Under the pieces are notes generated by a model. That model was given only the letters and a program-made list of their open reading frames with translations, did no database searches and was not told the DNA's origin. Source: Flagellimonas flava (GTDB lineage Bacteria; Bacteroidota; Bacteroidia; Flavobacteriales; Flavobacteriaceae). Taken from it: a stretch of 64,000 bases of DNA. A program made the position numbers and the translations under genes. Shown here piece after piece: positions 1 to 8,794 of the stretch (within the stretch, counting starts at the first letter, position 1; each line of letters opens with the position of its first letter). The stretch covers positions 1-64,000 of the forward strand of contig NZ_FQWL01000008.1 in the NCBI RefSeq assembly GCF_900129665.1. The letters are read 5' to 3'.

Positions 1-684
1 GGCAACGACCTAAGTTTGAGCGGTGACCCGACGGCCACCCCCATAGATCTTAGTGGGTATCTTGATAATACTGACAATCAAGATTTAAGCTTAACAGGTA
101 ATATACTTAGCTTGACCAATGATGGAACAACAGTTGACCTAAGTGCTTACGTCAACGATGATACCAACGAAATTGAACTTCCAACCGGTGGAACAAATGG
201 ACAGATTCTTTCTACTGACGGAAGCGGTGTATACTCCTGGGTGGATGATGAGGATGATCAAAATGCAGGAGAGGTGAATTTAGTGACCCCAGTGGATATG
301 GATGAAGCTGGTGAAGCATCTCCTACGAATGAAACAACAGTTGAGGCAGCCATTCAAGCAATAGCACCAATAACCTCAAAAGCAGCGAGGATATTTTATC
401 CCCCTTCCATTGCGGTTCCCGCTTCATCTACTGGACCTGGAACTCCAATTGACTTGCATGCGCAATATGTAGCTCAATATGGAAGTCCAGCTGTAAAGAG
501 TCCATCAGCTCCGAATTCTATTCCAACATATGCAGCCGGTGAATTACATTACTATATCACCTTTTACGATACCTCTGTTTTTTCGGGAGTGTCCGTATCA
601 GATGCAGGTATTATGACATTTACCGTAGATGCAGTCCCTACTGGATATAATTCATTGATCAACGTAGTATTTGTTGTAAAATAA
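1..684 (+). CDS. C-terminal part of a repeat-rich surface protein (5' end outside window)
   Basis: The frame is open from base 1, so this is the last 227 residues of a longer protein; the TTG at 16 is not a credible start. The N-terminal part carries beta-strand repeats built on SLSG/SLTG, LSLTNDGTTVDLS and NTDNQDLSL words, a style common in very large Bacteroidota surface or fibre-like proteins. The last 120 residues are non-repetitive, and no clear type IX sorting domain is seen at the end. It lies 22 bases before a type-B T9SS cargo and a PorP/SprF gene, which suggests a shared cell-surface locus. Exact function unknown. Confidence 0.75.
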   Translation, partial: GNDLSLSGDPTATPIDLSGYLDNTDNQDLSLTGNILSLTNDGTTVDLSAYVNDDTNEIELPTGGTNGQILSTDGSGVYSWVDDEDDQNAGEVNLVTPVDMDEAGEASPTNETTVEAAIQAIAPITSKAARIFYPPSIAVPASSTGPGTPIDLHAQYVAQYGSPAVKSPSAPNSIPTYAAGELHYYITFYDTSVFSGVSVSDAGIMTFTVDAVPTGYNSLINVVFVVK

Positions 685-706
685 AAAATAAAGACTAGAG
701 AAAATT

Positions 707-2728
707 TTGAAATTGTTCAACCTACATAAGTCTTTATTTATCGGATTAGTAATCCTCTTTTTTGGATTTCAATCCGGGCATGCCCAGTTTTTGCTTCAAG
801 CACCCAACAGTGGTGATGAAGCCAATTTTCAATGGTTTGAAGCTTCGGATCTGGGAACAGTATTGTCCACGGACTTCTTTTATGAAGCTACTCAACCTGG
901 AGTTTATTTTGCTACCTACGATGGAACTTTATGTGGATCCAATGCAACGGGTTATTTTATTCTAACAGATTGTGCAGCCCCCGATAATCAAGTGACCTTG
1001 GATATTTCGGCAAGCATTCCCACAGGCTCAACGGTAAGCTGGAATCCAGCCCTACCCGGTGATCAAACACAACCAACCGTGACCAGCACACAAACGGTTG
1101 AGCGTTATGTTGCCACAATTACAAAAGCGGGAAACTCAAGTGAACTACCACGATTCACAGTGGTTTGTATGAGTCAAGCAGGCAATCTTGTTGATGATTT
1201 AGTATCTGTTGATGAGGATACCTCAGTTATTGTTGACATTTTTGCCAACGATACGGATTTACCTACAGATGGCATTCTAACCACGACGAATCCAGCAAAT
1301 GGAAGCGTTTCCATTAATACCAATGGAACGGCAAATGACCCCACCGACGATATTGTGACATACATGCCAGATCCGGACTATAATGGAACTGATTCATTTG
1401 ACTATACGGTTTGTAATCTTTTCGGTGCTTGCAGCACGGCAACAGTAACTGTTGATGTAATCCCTATTGTTGATGCCATTGATGATTCCGTGAATACAGA
1501 TCAAGATGTAGCTGTGGACATCCTAATGTTGACTAATGATAACGACCTGCCAAATTCAGGAACCTTAACCATTACCACTCCATCCAATGGAAATACGGTA
1601 CTGAACGACAACGGAACTCCAACCGATCCATCGGACGATTTTATTACATACACCCCTAATGCAGGCTACCTTGGTACGGATTCCTTGGATTATACCATTT
1701 GCGATGGTATCGGTAACTGCAGTACGGCAACGATTACCATAATGGTGAACGTTCCTTCCGTTGATTTGGATGCGGATAATGATGGTATTGTTGATGCTTT
1801 TGAGGATTTGAATACTGATAGTGATGATGACCCAAGTACCAATCCAACAGATTCAGATGTTGATGGTATTCCAGATTATTTGGATATAGATAGCGATAAT
1901 GACGGAATTCCGGATAATGTAGAGGCACAATCTACCCTTGGTTATATTCCACCAAGTTTGACCGATGTCAATGACAACGGATTGGATGATGCCTATGAAA
2001 ATGGGGGCAATGTGGGACTTATTCCAGTTGATTCAGAAGGGGATGGTATTCCAGATTATGTGGATGAGGATAGCGACGATGACAATGTGCCTGATAGCAT
2101 TGAAGGAAATGACCAAGACCATGATGGCGTCGCCGATGTAATCTTTATTGGGTCCGATAAGGACAATGATGGTTTGGATGATGGCTATGAAGGAACCACG
2201 GTTATCGATATCGATGTTAATGATGAAATCAATGATCCGGTGGCAAGTCTACCCGATACGGATTCGGATGGAGAATTGGACTATAGGGATTCTGATGATG
2301 ATGATGATGGCATTGAAACCATTGATGAGGATTTGGACGGTGATGGAAATTACGCCAACGATGATTCGGATGCGGACGGTATTCCAAACTATTTGGATTC
2401 TGATTTAGGACCTACTCAGGTAGATGAAATTGATGTTATTAACGTTATTACTCCAAACGGGGATGGAATACACGATGTATTCACTATAAATAATTTAGAA
2501 GATTATCCAAACAACACAGTAAAAATTTACAACAGGTGGGGTGTGCAGGTATACGCAACCAAGGCATACAACACAAACGGAAATGTCTTTGATGGCACTT
2601 CCGAAGGACGGGTAACCGTTAACAAGGACAACCAGCTCCCCGTGGGAACGTACTTCTATGTCATAGATTATGAAGATCCAACAGGCAGAACAAAACAGTT
2701 GTCAGGTTACCTATACATAAACAGATAA
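707..2728 (+). CDS. Secreted calcium-binding protein with T9SS type-B (gliding-motility-associated) sorting domain
   Basis: The start is a TTG at 707; it gives a clean signal peptide (KLFNLHKSLFIGLVILFFGF, cleavage near GHAQ) and no ATG serves as well. Two Ig/cadherin-like modules follow (about residues 165-255 and 256-350; NDTDLP and NDNDLP motifs, each ending in a CSTATVT-type strand). Residues 350-570 are thrombospondin type-3-like Asp-rich repeats (DxDxDGIPD), expected to bind Ca2+. The last 90 residues (VITPNGDGIHD...YNRWG...GTYFYVIDY) are the gliding-motility-associated C-terminal domain that directs export by the type IX system. The next gene, a PorP/SprF protein, is the usual partner of type-B cargo. 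An adhesive surface role is inferred. Confidence 0.88.
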   Translation: MKLFNLHKSLFIGLVILFFGFQSGHAQFLLQAPNSGDEANFQWFEASDLGTVLSTDFFYEATQPGVYFATYDGTLCGSNATGYFILTDCAAPDNQVTLDISASIPTGSTVSWNPALPGDQTQPTVTSTQTVERYVATITKAGNSSELPRFTVVCMSQAGNLVDDLVSVDEDTSVIVDIFANDTDLPTDGILTTTNPANGSVSINTNGTANDPTDDIVTYMPDPDYNGTDSFDYTVCNLFGACSTATVTVDVIPIVDAIDDSVNTDQDVAVDILMLTNDNDLPNSGTLTITTPSNGNTVLNDNGTPTDPSDDFITYTPNAGYLGTDSLDYTICDGIGNCSTATITIMVNVPSVDLDADNDGIVDAFEDLNTDSDDDPSTNPTDSDVDGIPDYLDIDSDNDGIPDNVEAQSTLGYIPPSLTDVNDNGLDDAYENGGNVGLIPVDSEGDGIPDYVDEDSDDDNVPDSIEGNDQDHDGVADVIFIGSDKDNDGLDDGYEGTTVIDIDVNDEINDPVASLPDTDSDGELDYRDSDDDDDGIETIDEDLDGDGNYANDDSDADGIPNYLDSDLGPTQVDEIDVINVITPNGDGIHDVFTINNLEDYPNNTVKIYNRWGVQVYATKAYNTNGNVFDGTSEGRVTVNKDNQLPVGTYFYVIDYEDPTGRTKQLSGYLYINR

Positions 2729-3688
2729 ATGAAGATAAGTACTGTGGAAAAGGATATTCGAAAAAAGATAAAGTGGTTACTTTCATTCTTTATGGTAGGG
2801 TTAAGTTTGGTCACGTACGGACAACAGGACGCCCAGTATACACAATACATGTACAACACCGTAAGTGTGAACCCGGGTTATGCTGGGTCTAGAGGCCATT
2901 TAAGCATTGCTGCCCTTTATCGAAACCAATGGTTGGGACTTGATGGGGCGCCTGAAACACAGACCTTGAACTTGCACACCCCAATGGGATATAGAGGAGT
3001 GGGACTTGGCATATCAGTGGTTAATGACAAGATTGGCCCAACTTCCGAAACGTATTTTGACGTAGATTTTTCCTATACTATCCAGACCTCATTTGAAGGA
3101 AAATTGAGTTTTGGCCTAAAGGCCAGTGCCCATATGCTCGATATCCGATACAGTGAGTTGGATGAGTTTGAGATTGACCCCCAATTACAAGCCCAACAAG
3201 ATATTCGAAACAAGTTTTCACCCAACATTGGAGCAGGTGTGTACTATCACACAGAACGATTTTATACTGGACTATCCGCACCCAGATTGTTAGAAACAAC
3301 ACATTTTGATCAGTCATCAATTTCCACTGCTAAAGAACAGATTAATTGGTATTTGATTACGGGCTACGTATGGGATATCAACCCTTTCCTAAAATTCAAA
3401 CCAACGCTTTTGGGCAAAATGGTCCAAGGAGCACCCTTGCAAGTGGATTTGTCTGCCAATTTTATGCTGAACGAAAAATTTATCGGCGGCGTTGCCTACA
3501 GATGGGATGCAGCTTTTAGTGGCCTTTTTGGTTTCCGACTTTCGGATGAAATCTTTTTGGGGCTTGCCTATGACCGTGAAACAACGGATTTGGGTGCTGC
3601 AACCTTCAATGATGGATCGTTCGAAGTAATCTTTCGATACGATTTCGTTAAAAACCTGGGCAACCTAAAATCACCTCGTTTCTTTTAA
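2729..3688 (+). CDS. PorP/SprF family type IX secretion outer-membrane protein
   Basis: 319 residues with a signal peptide after a basic N-terminus (cleavage near VTYGQQ). The mature start (QDAQYTQYMYNTVSVNPGYA) is the PorP/SprF hallmark, followed by alternating beta-strands of an outer-membrane barrel. The ATG directly follows the stop of the type-B cargo gene, so the two are surely cotranscribed. In Flavobacterium johnsoniae, SprF-like proteins are needed for secretion or anchoring of specific type-B cargo such as SprB; by analogy this copy probably serves the neighbouring protein. Many paralogues exist per genome, so it need not be the core T9SS copy. Confidence 0.9.
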   Translation: MKISTVEKDIRKKIKWLLSFFMVGLSLVTYGQQDAQYTQYMYNTVSVNPGYAGSRGHLSIAALYRNQWLGLDGAPETQTLNLHTPMGYRGVGLGISVVNDKIGPTSETYFDVDFSYTIQTSFEGKLSFGLKASAHMLDIRYSELDEFEIDPQLQAQQDIRNKFSPNIGAGVYYHTERFYTGLSAPRLLETTHFDQSSISTAKEQINWYLITGYVWDINPFLKFKPTLLGKMVQGAPLQVDLSANFMLNEKFIGGVAYRWDAAFSGLFGFRLSDEIFLGLAYDRETTDLGAATFNDGSFEVIFRYDFVKNLGNLKSPRFF

Positions 3689-3759
3689 GACCGCTTTCTT
3701 AGCATTTTTTTTGGAGCCTCTTATCGCATAAATCCTGACAAACGTCATATTTTTACGCT

Positions 3760-4302
3760 ATGAAAGAAGAAAATGTGATATTGGTCAACATCAATGATGA
3801 GCCCATAGGTCTAATGCCCAAAATGGAGGCGCATGAAAAAGCCGTTCTTCACCGGGCTTTCTCGGTTTTTATAATGAACGACAAAGGCGAAACCATGCTA
3901 CAGCAACGCGCCAAGGAGAAGTATCATTCTCCGCTTTTGTGGACCAACACTTGTTGTAGTCATCAAAGGGATGGGGAGAGTAACATTGAGGCCGGGAAAC
4001 GTCGTTTGATGGAGGAGATGGGATTTAGAACCGATTTAAAGGAACTGTTCTCCTTCATTTATAAAGCTCCTTTTGATAATGGCCTAACGGAGCACGAGTT
4101 GGACCATGTGATGATGGGTAACTACGATGGTGAACCCAATATCAACCCCTTGGAAGTAGCGCATTGGAAATGGATGCTTCCCGCGGATATTAAGAAAGAT
4201 ATTGCCGAGAATCCCCAGAACTACACAGTTTGGTTTAAAATAATATTCGAGCGATTCTACGATTATCTCATTGACAATGCCCATGAAAGTAAAAGTAAGT
4301 AG
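3760..4302 (+). CDS. idi: Isopentenyl-diphosphate delta-isomerase, type 1
   Basis: 180 residues, Nudix-fold enzyme interconverting IPP and DMAPP, the first step toward prenyl chains and carotenoids. Visible motifs are the catalytic-Cys region TNTCCSHQ, the Nudix-like stretch EAGKRRLMEEMG, and EHELDH with the acidic catalytic and metal ligands. Length and motifs are normal for the family. It overlaps the start of the downstream queD-like gene. The carotenoid genes that use its product lie about 53 kb away, so the pathway is split within this window. Confidence 0.93.
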   Translation: MKEENVILVNINDEPIGLMPKMEAHEKAVLHRAFSVFIMNDKGETMLQQRAKEKYHSPLLWTNTCCSHQRDGESNIEAGKRRLMEEMGFRTDLKELFSFIYKAPFDNGLTEHELDHVMMGNYDGEPNINPLEVAHWKWMLPADIKKDIAENPQNYTVWFKIIFERFYDYLIDNAHESKSK

Positions 4303-4690
4303 AAAGGCAAGTTTCAATGCCGCCCATAGGCTGTACAGACCTGATTGGAGCGATTCCAAGAACGACGCAGTTTTTGGGAAGTGCAACAATCCCAGGTTCC
4401 ACGGGCACAACTATGAGCTTATTGTCAGTGTGAATGGTGAAATTGATCAGGAAACAGGCTTTGTGATGGACTTAAAGGTCTTAAAGGATCTTATCAAGGA
4501 ACATGTTGAGGAAGCGTTGGATCACAAAAACTTGAATATGGATGTTCCAGAGTTCAAAGATTTGAATCCCACTGCAGAGAATATTGCCGTGGTCATCTGG
4601 AACAAACTTCGACCGCATATTGAAAAAAACAAAGAGTTGGAAGTGGTTCTTTACGAGACACCTCGTAATTTTGTAACATACTCTGGATAA
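4283..4690 (+). CDS. queD: 6-pyruvoyl-tetrahydropterin synthase / 6-carboxytetrahydropterin synthase family protein
   Basis: 135 residues. Zn ligands are visible in FNAAHR and in RFHGHNY, with the catalytic Cys in GKCNNP just ahead, giving the PTPS/QueD pattern. The family converts dihydroneopterin triphosphate to a carboxy- or pyruvoyl-tetrahydropterin; in bacteria this usually feeds queuosine synthesis. I chose the ATG at 4283 (MKVKVSRKASF); an ATG at 4277 is also possible. Either overlaps the end of idi by about 20 bases, indicating translational coupling. The QueD assignment versus another PTPS paralogue is not settled by the sequence alone. Confidence 0.85.
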   Translation: MKVKVSRKASFNAAHRLYRPDWSDSKNDAVFGKCNNPRFHGHNYELIVSVNGEIDQETGFVMDLKVLKDLIKEHVEEALDHKNLNMDVPEFKDLNPTAENIAVVIWNKLRPHIEKNKELEVVLYETPRNFVTYSG

Positions 4691-4693
4691 CTA

Positions 4694-5662
4694 ATGGCCT
4701 TATACCCTTTAAAATTCCGCCCAATTCTTAAAGAACGACTTTGGGGCGGCACTAAGCTAAAAGACGTATTGAACAAACACATTGCTAGCGATATAACCGG
4801 CGAGAGCTGGGAACTATCGGGAGTTTCTGGCGATATCTCCATAATCGCAAATGGACAATTTGAAGGAACCTCGCTGAACGATTTAATCCAACAACAAAGG
4901 GAAACCTTGCTTGGTAATAGTGTAGTGGAACGTTTTGGTACTGATTTCCCTATTCTAATCAAGTTTATCGATGCAAAGCAGGATTTGTCCATTCAGTTGC
5001 ACCCCAATGACGAATTGGCAAAAAAGAGACATAATTCCTTTGGGAAAACTGAAATGTGGTACGTGATGGATGCCGATCCGGGCGCCAAACTTATCGTAGG
5101 TTTTAAACGGGATGTTGAAAAATCGGAATACGTCAAAAGTTTGGAAGAGGGAACTCTGGAAGACTTAATGAACTATGAAGAGGTGACGGAAGGGGACACT
5201 TTCTTCATCAATACAGGAAAAATCCATGCTATTGGAGCAGGGGTGCTTTTGGCCGAAATCCAACAAACCTCCGATGTAACTTATAGAGTTTTTGATTTTA
5301 ACCGTAGGGACAAGGAAGGTAATCTAAGAGAACTTCATACTGAACTGGCCCTGGATGCCATGGATTACAGCCGTAAAGATGATTTCAAAGTCAATTATGA
5401 AAATGAGCAGGATCGAATAAACCAAATGGTGGTTAGCCCCTATTTTAAGACTGATTTTCTTGATTTGACCCAAACCTTGACCCAAGACGTTTCAGATCGC
5501 GATTCCTTTACCATTTTCATGTGCGTGGGAGGGAGCGCTGAGATTGGCAATGATTGGGGGACGGCTTATCTCCAGAAGGGAGAAACTGCCTTGGTTGCAG
5601 CAAGTAGCAAAACCATTACCATCAATACGAAAGGAGCAAAACTTTTAGAAGTTACCATTTAA
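4694..5662 (+). CDS. manA: Mannose-6-phosphate isomerase, class I (short form)
   Basis: 322 residues, cupin-type phosphomannose isomerase interconverting fructose-6-P and mannose-6-P for GDP-mannose and surface glycans. The N-terminal FRPILKERLWGG and GESWELSG motifs are typical; Zn-binding residues are seen in QLHPND, KTEMWYV and GKIHAIGAG. Length matches the short Bacillus/Bacteroidota form. It begins 3 bases after the queD-like stop, so idi-queD-manA form a tight operon without an obvious functional theme. Confidence 0.92.
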   Translation: MALYPLKFRPILKERLWGGTKLKDVLNKHIASDITGESWELSGVSGDISIIANGQFEGTSLNDLIQQQRETLLGNSVVERFGTDFPILIKFIDAKQDLSIQLHPNDELAKKRHNSFGKTEMWYVMDADPGAKLIVGFKRDVEKSEYVKSLEEGTLEDLMNYEEVTEGDTFFINTGKIHAIGAGVLLAEIQQTSDVTYRVFDFNRRDKEGNLRELHTELALDAMDYSRKDDFKVNYENEQDRINQMVVSPYFKTDFLDLTQTLTQDVSDRDSFTIFMCVGGSAEIGNDWGTAYLQKGETALVAASSKTITINTKGAKLLEVTI

Positions 5663-5665
5663 TAG

Positions 5666-5673
5666 TACATTTG
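5666..5673 (+). promoter_or_regulatory. Candidate -7 promoter box before the 90-residue gene
   Basis: TACATTTG matches the Bacteroidota TAnnTTTG -7 element, 13 bases before the ATG at 5687. No clear -33 TTG at the right spacing, so this is only moderately supported. Confidence 0.35.
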
Positions 5674-5686
5674 AAAAAACACCATT

Positions 5687-5959
5687 ATGGCAAGTATTCG
5701 CGACTTAAAGAAAGATGTAAACTTTGTCTTGGGCGATATTATTGAGGCCGTTTACCTATGGGAGGCCGGTTCTGATAAGAAAGAATCAGAGGAGGGAACC
5801 GTTATTATTGATAAGGCCATTTCAGTTTTCGATGACCTCATGTCCAAAATCCACAAAAAAGACGTGGACAACAGCAAAACACACTTCAAGGAAATTCGAA
5901 CCGAATTAGAGGAAAAAGCTACCGAGTTGGTCGAGGAGCTTAACAAGCTTGCCAGCTAG
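5687..5959 (+). CDS. Small conserved-looking helical protein, function unknown
   Basis: 90 residues, no signal peptide, no cysteines, strongly charged and predicted mostly alpha-helical (IRDLKKDVNFVLGDIIEAV at the N-terminus; EIRTELEEKATELVEELNKL at the C-terminus). I recognise no catalytic motif. It follows manA by 24 bases but has its own candidate -7 box. It converges with the DUF4369 lipoprotein gene, leaving only 3 bases between stops. Coding use resembles its neighbours, so I regard it as a real gene. Confidence 0.7.
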   Translation: MASIRDLKKDVNFVLGDIIEAVYLWEAGSDKKESEEGTVIIDKAISVFDDLMSKIHKKDVDNSKTHFKEIRTELEEKATELVEELNKLAS

Positions 5960-5962
5960 ACA

Positions 5963-6655
5963 CTATTTACTTAAATAGTTCTTTAAGGCTTTTCCATATT
6001 TTGACTCCGCCACTTCCGGAGCTAGTGCTTTGTAAATGGAATCCAGATATTTTGGATTGGCCCTGTCAGAAACATTCAACATAGCATATGGGGTTACGTA
6101 TGAGGAACTGTTGGTAAGACCAAAGTTCAAAGCGTACCTATAACTTCCCACCGTATTGTGGTTGACCAACCTTTGAATCGAATCCAGTTTAAGCGAATCT
6201 CCTTGAAATTCTGGTTGGGTGGTCAGTTGAAGCAGTTCCAGTTCGCGAATACTGAATTTGGACATCATATTATTGAATTCTTCCAACTTTTCCTGGCTCT
6301 TAGAACCATAGATTTCTGGCTCAATATCGAAAGTATTCCATGAAGTCCGAATAGTTATCTCCCCCGGTTCTCCAAAAAAGGTGATTCGGTCATTGATATT
6401 GTTGTTGTCCTTTTTATCCAGATAGAGATAAAAAATCTCTGGGTGTTCCAGTTCTTGCGAAAATTCAAAAGAACCATCCCCGGAAATCTCTAGCGAATCC
6501 AAACTCACTAGGGTGGAATCTTTAAAGTTCTGCAAAAACAAAGTCCCTTTTTTAAGTCCCTTGATGTTCCCAGACACAGTCATCGTTTGTTCTGTCTTTG
6601 TATCACAGGAAACCACAATTAATCCTATTACCAATACCGCTAAAATCCGCTTCAT
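5963..6655 (-). CDS. DUF4369-type lipoprotein
   Basis: 230 residues from the ATG at 6655; an upstream in-frame start at 6676 would add MPRKIVN before the signal and is less likely. Lipoprotein signal MKRILAVLVIGLIVVSC with lipobox VVSC. Residues 30-130 show the beta-rich DUF4369 pattern (SGNIKGLKKGTLFLQ, DSTLVSLDSL, GDGSFEF) normally found ahead of a thioredoxin-like domain in Bacteroidota. Here the C-terminal half is helical and lacks a CxxC motif, so it is a stand-alone DUF4369 protein. Role unknown. Confidence 0.75.
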   Translation of the reverse strand: MKRILAVLVIGLIVVSCDTKTEQTMTVSGNIKGLKKGTLFLQNFKDSTLVSLDSLEISGDGSFEFSQELEHPEIFYLYLDKKDNNNINDRITFFGEPGEITIRTSWNTFDIEPEIYGSKSQEKLEEFNNMMSKFSIRELELLQLTTQPEFQGDSLKLDSIQRLVNHNTVGSYRYALNFGLTNSSSYVTPYAMLNVSDRANPKYLDSIYKALAPEVAESKYGKALKNYLSK

Positions 6656-6699
6656 GTTTACAATTTTGCGAGGCAAATATGCATAAACTTATGCAATAA

Positions 6700-7962
6700 T
6701 TAAACTTTGGAGGCCACTTCCATAAGCAAAGCACATAAATAAGCTCCGGCAGTACCTACAACATAACCAAAAACGGCCAATAAAATTCCGACCGAGGTTA
6801 GGGAAGGGTGAAATTCGGCTGCAACCACAGGTGCTGAAGCCGCACCACCAACATTGGCTTGACTTCCGACCGCCAAAAAGAAGTAAGGAGCCTTGATCAA
6901 CTTGGCTACCAGAATTAAAAGTCCCGCATGAATGCATATCCAGACAAAACCTATAGCAATAAGGCCAGGGTTTTCCATGACCCTGCCCAAATCCATTTTC
7001 ATTCCTATTGTGGCTACGAGAATGTAAATGAACATACCGCCAACTTTACTTGCTCCCGCTCCTTCGTATTTTTTGGCCTTGGTAAATGAAAGTGCAATAC
7101 CAATAGAGGTTGCAAACACCACCATCCATAAAAACTTTGAGCCTAGGGAAGACAGGATCTTTTCTTTGTTTCGGATAACCTCAAAATTGGCTTCCAAGAA
7201 CTCAGCAAAATGGTGCCCTAGAAAATGGGCGATACCAACACCGGCAAACGCATAGAGAAGCATCATCATAAGATCGTGTAGCGAGGTAACCCGTGCTATT
7301 TTTGCCGTGTAGGTCGATACCTTTTCCTTAAGTTCCTCAATAGATGAGGTATCCGCCTTGAGCCAAGCATCAATTTTTTTGGTTTTGCCGATGCCCAAAA
7401 GCAATATGGCCATCCATAGATTGGCCATTACAATATCGATTAAAACCATACCACCGTATTTTTCCTGGTTGAATTGGAATACTTCCAACATTGCCGCTTG
7501 ATTGGCACCACCGCCTATCCAACTTCCGGCTATGGTGGCCAGGCCTCTCCATACGGCATCAAAACCATTTCCACCTACGGTTTCGGGTGAAAAAATAGAT
7601 ACTATCAAAATCGCCAAAGGTCCTCCCAAAATAATACCTGCGGTTCCAGTGAGAAACATGATGAGCGCCTTGGAACCCAAATTGGCTATGGCCTTAAGGT
7701 CAATACTCAAGGTCATTAAAATCAGAGCGGCCGGCAGTAAATATCTACTGGCCACATAATAGGTGTTGGAGGATTTTTCATCTATAACCCCACTACTGGC
7801 CAATATGGCTGGAAGGAGGTAGCACATCAGGACAGTTGGAACAAATCCATAGAATTTTTTCCAGAATCCGGTCTTAATCGAAGAGGTATAAAAAACAAAA
7901 CCTAAGCAGAGACAGAGAAGCCCAAAGATGATGGTATCTTCGGTAAAAGGTAGTTGGTTCAT
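6700..7962 (-). CDS. DUF819 family integral membrane protein
   Basis: 420 residues with about ten hydrophobic helices and a hydrophilic loop around residues 205-235. The conserved DUF819 segment around AGSWIGGGANQAAM is present, as is the GGPLAILIVS-type helix. The fold is related to secondary transporters, but no substrate is established. It stands alone between a lipoprotein gene and a HAD hydrolase gene, all on the minus strand. Confidence 0.85.
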   Translation of the reverse strand: MNQLPFTEDTIIFGLLCLCLGFVFYTSSIKTGFWKKFYGFVPTVLMCYLLPAILASSGVIDEKSSNTYYVASRYLLPAALILMTLSIDLKAIANLGSKALIMFLTGTAGIILGGPLAILIVSIFSPETVGGNGFDAVWRGLATIAGSWIGGGANQAAMLEVFQFNQEKYGGMVLIDIVMANLWMAILLLGIGKTKKIDAWLKADTSSIEELKEKVSTYTAKIARVTSLHDLMMMLLYAFAGVGIAHFLGHHFAEFLEANFEVIRNKEKILSSLGSKFLWMVVFATSIGIALSFTKAKKYEGAGASKVGGMFIYILVATIGMKMDLGRVMENPGLIAIGFVWICIHAGLLILVAKLIKAPYFFLAVGSQANVGGAASAPVVAAEFHPSLTSVGILLAVFGYVVGTAGAYLCALLMEVASKV

Positions 7963-7996
7963 AAAAAAGTACTAGCTATTTCCAAATATAGGAAAA

Positions 7997-8794
7997 TCAA
8001 AGATGGTCCTTTATAAATTGCGCTACTCCGCTTGACTTGTTATCTAAGGTAACTTTTTGAACGATATTCTTGACTTCTGGTCTTGCATTGGCCACCGCCA
8101 CGCCATAGCCCACGTTTTTAAGCATGTCAATGTCGTTGTAGTTATCGCCAAAGGCGATTACATCCCCCAAAGTCTCTCCCTGTCGGAGTAGGGATTGAAT
8201 GGCCGATAGCTTGGAAACTGATTTTGGCGCAATCTCAATTAAGGTGTCGTTGGAGCGGTAGCAATGCATATCCTTTTGGAATTGTGCGTCCAGGAGTGGA
8301 GTAATTTTATCCATACTTGCCTTGTTCCCCATCAGCATAATTTTATGAGCTCCCATGTTTTGGGTTTTCCATCTATTCAGGGTCACCGTTGTTGATTCAA
8401 ATACGGGAGTAGCCTTTGTGTTGAAAATTTCCTTCTCCACCCTTTCCGAAGTTTCTTCCACACACCATTCATCCCCTCGGTACAGTCCCATCTTGATATC
8501 ATAGTGGTGGCATCTTTCGTAAAGATTTTCAACCAATGAAGGGGAAAGCATGGTATTGCTTATTTCGTTGCCATTTTCAATGACCAGAGCCCCGTTATAA
8601 CAGATTATCGGATTGTTTTCAATTCCCAACCTTTTTTGAAGATAGACCATGGATTTGGGCATACGGGCAGATACTAGGATAACCCTCATCCTATCCTTGA
8701 TCCGATTCATTTCGGAGACCGTGAAATCCGAAACATCGTTCTTGGAAGACAGTAGGGTGCCATCCAAGTCGGAACATAAAATTTTAAAATTCAT
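7997..8794 (-). CDS. Cof-type HAD-IIB family phosphatase
   Basis: 265 residues. Motif I is CSDLDGTLL (nucleophile Asp9, acid/base Asp11), motif II is the SAR of ILVSARMPKS, and motif IV is AFGDNYNDIDML. A C2-type cap lies between motifs II and III. These enzymes dephosphorylate small phosphorylated sugars or cofactors; the substrate cannot be read from the sequence. The ATG abuts the stop of the DUF5916 gene, so the two are cotranscribed. Confidence 0.9.
   Translation of the reverse strand: MNFKILCSDLDGTLLSSKNDVSDFTVSEMNRIKDRMRVILVSARMPKSMVYLQKRLGIENNPIICYNGALVIENGNEISNTMLSPSLVENLYERCHHYDIKMGLYRGDEWCVEETSERVEKEIFNTKATPVFESTTVTLNRWKTQNMGAHKIMLMGNKASMDKITPLLDAQFQKDMHCYRSNDTLIEIAPKSVSKLSAIQSLLRQGETLGDVIAFGDNYNDIDMLKNVGYGVAVANARPEVKNIVQKVTLDNKSSGVAQFIKDHL

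Noticed and set aside
707..709. TTG start of the type-B cargo as a sign of a missing 5' end
   Set aside because: The encoded signal peptide is complete from this codon and the preceding gene ends only 22 bases upstream, so TTG is accepted as start.
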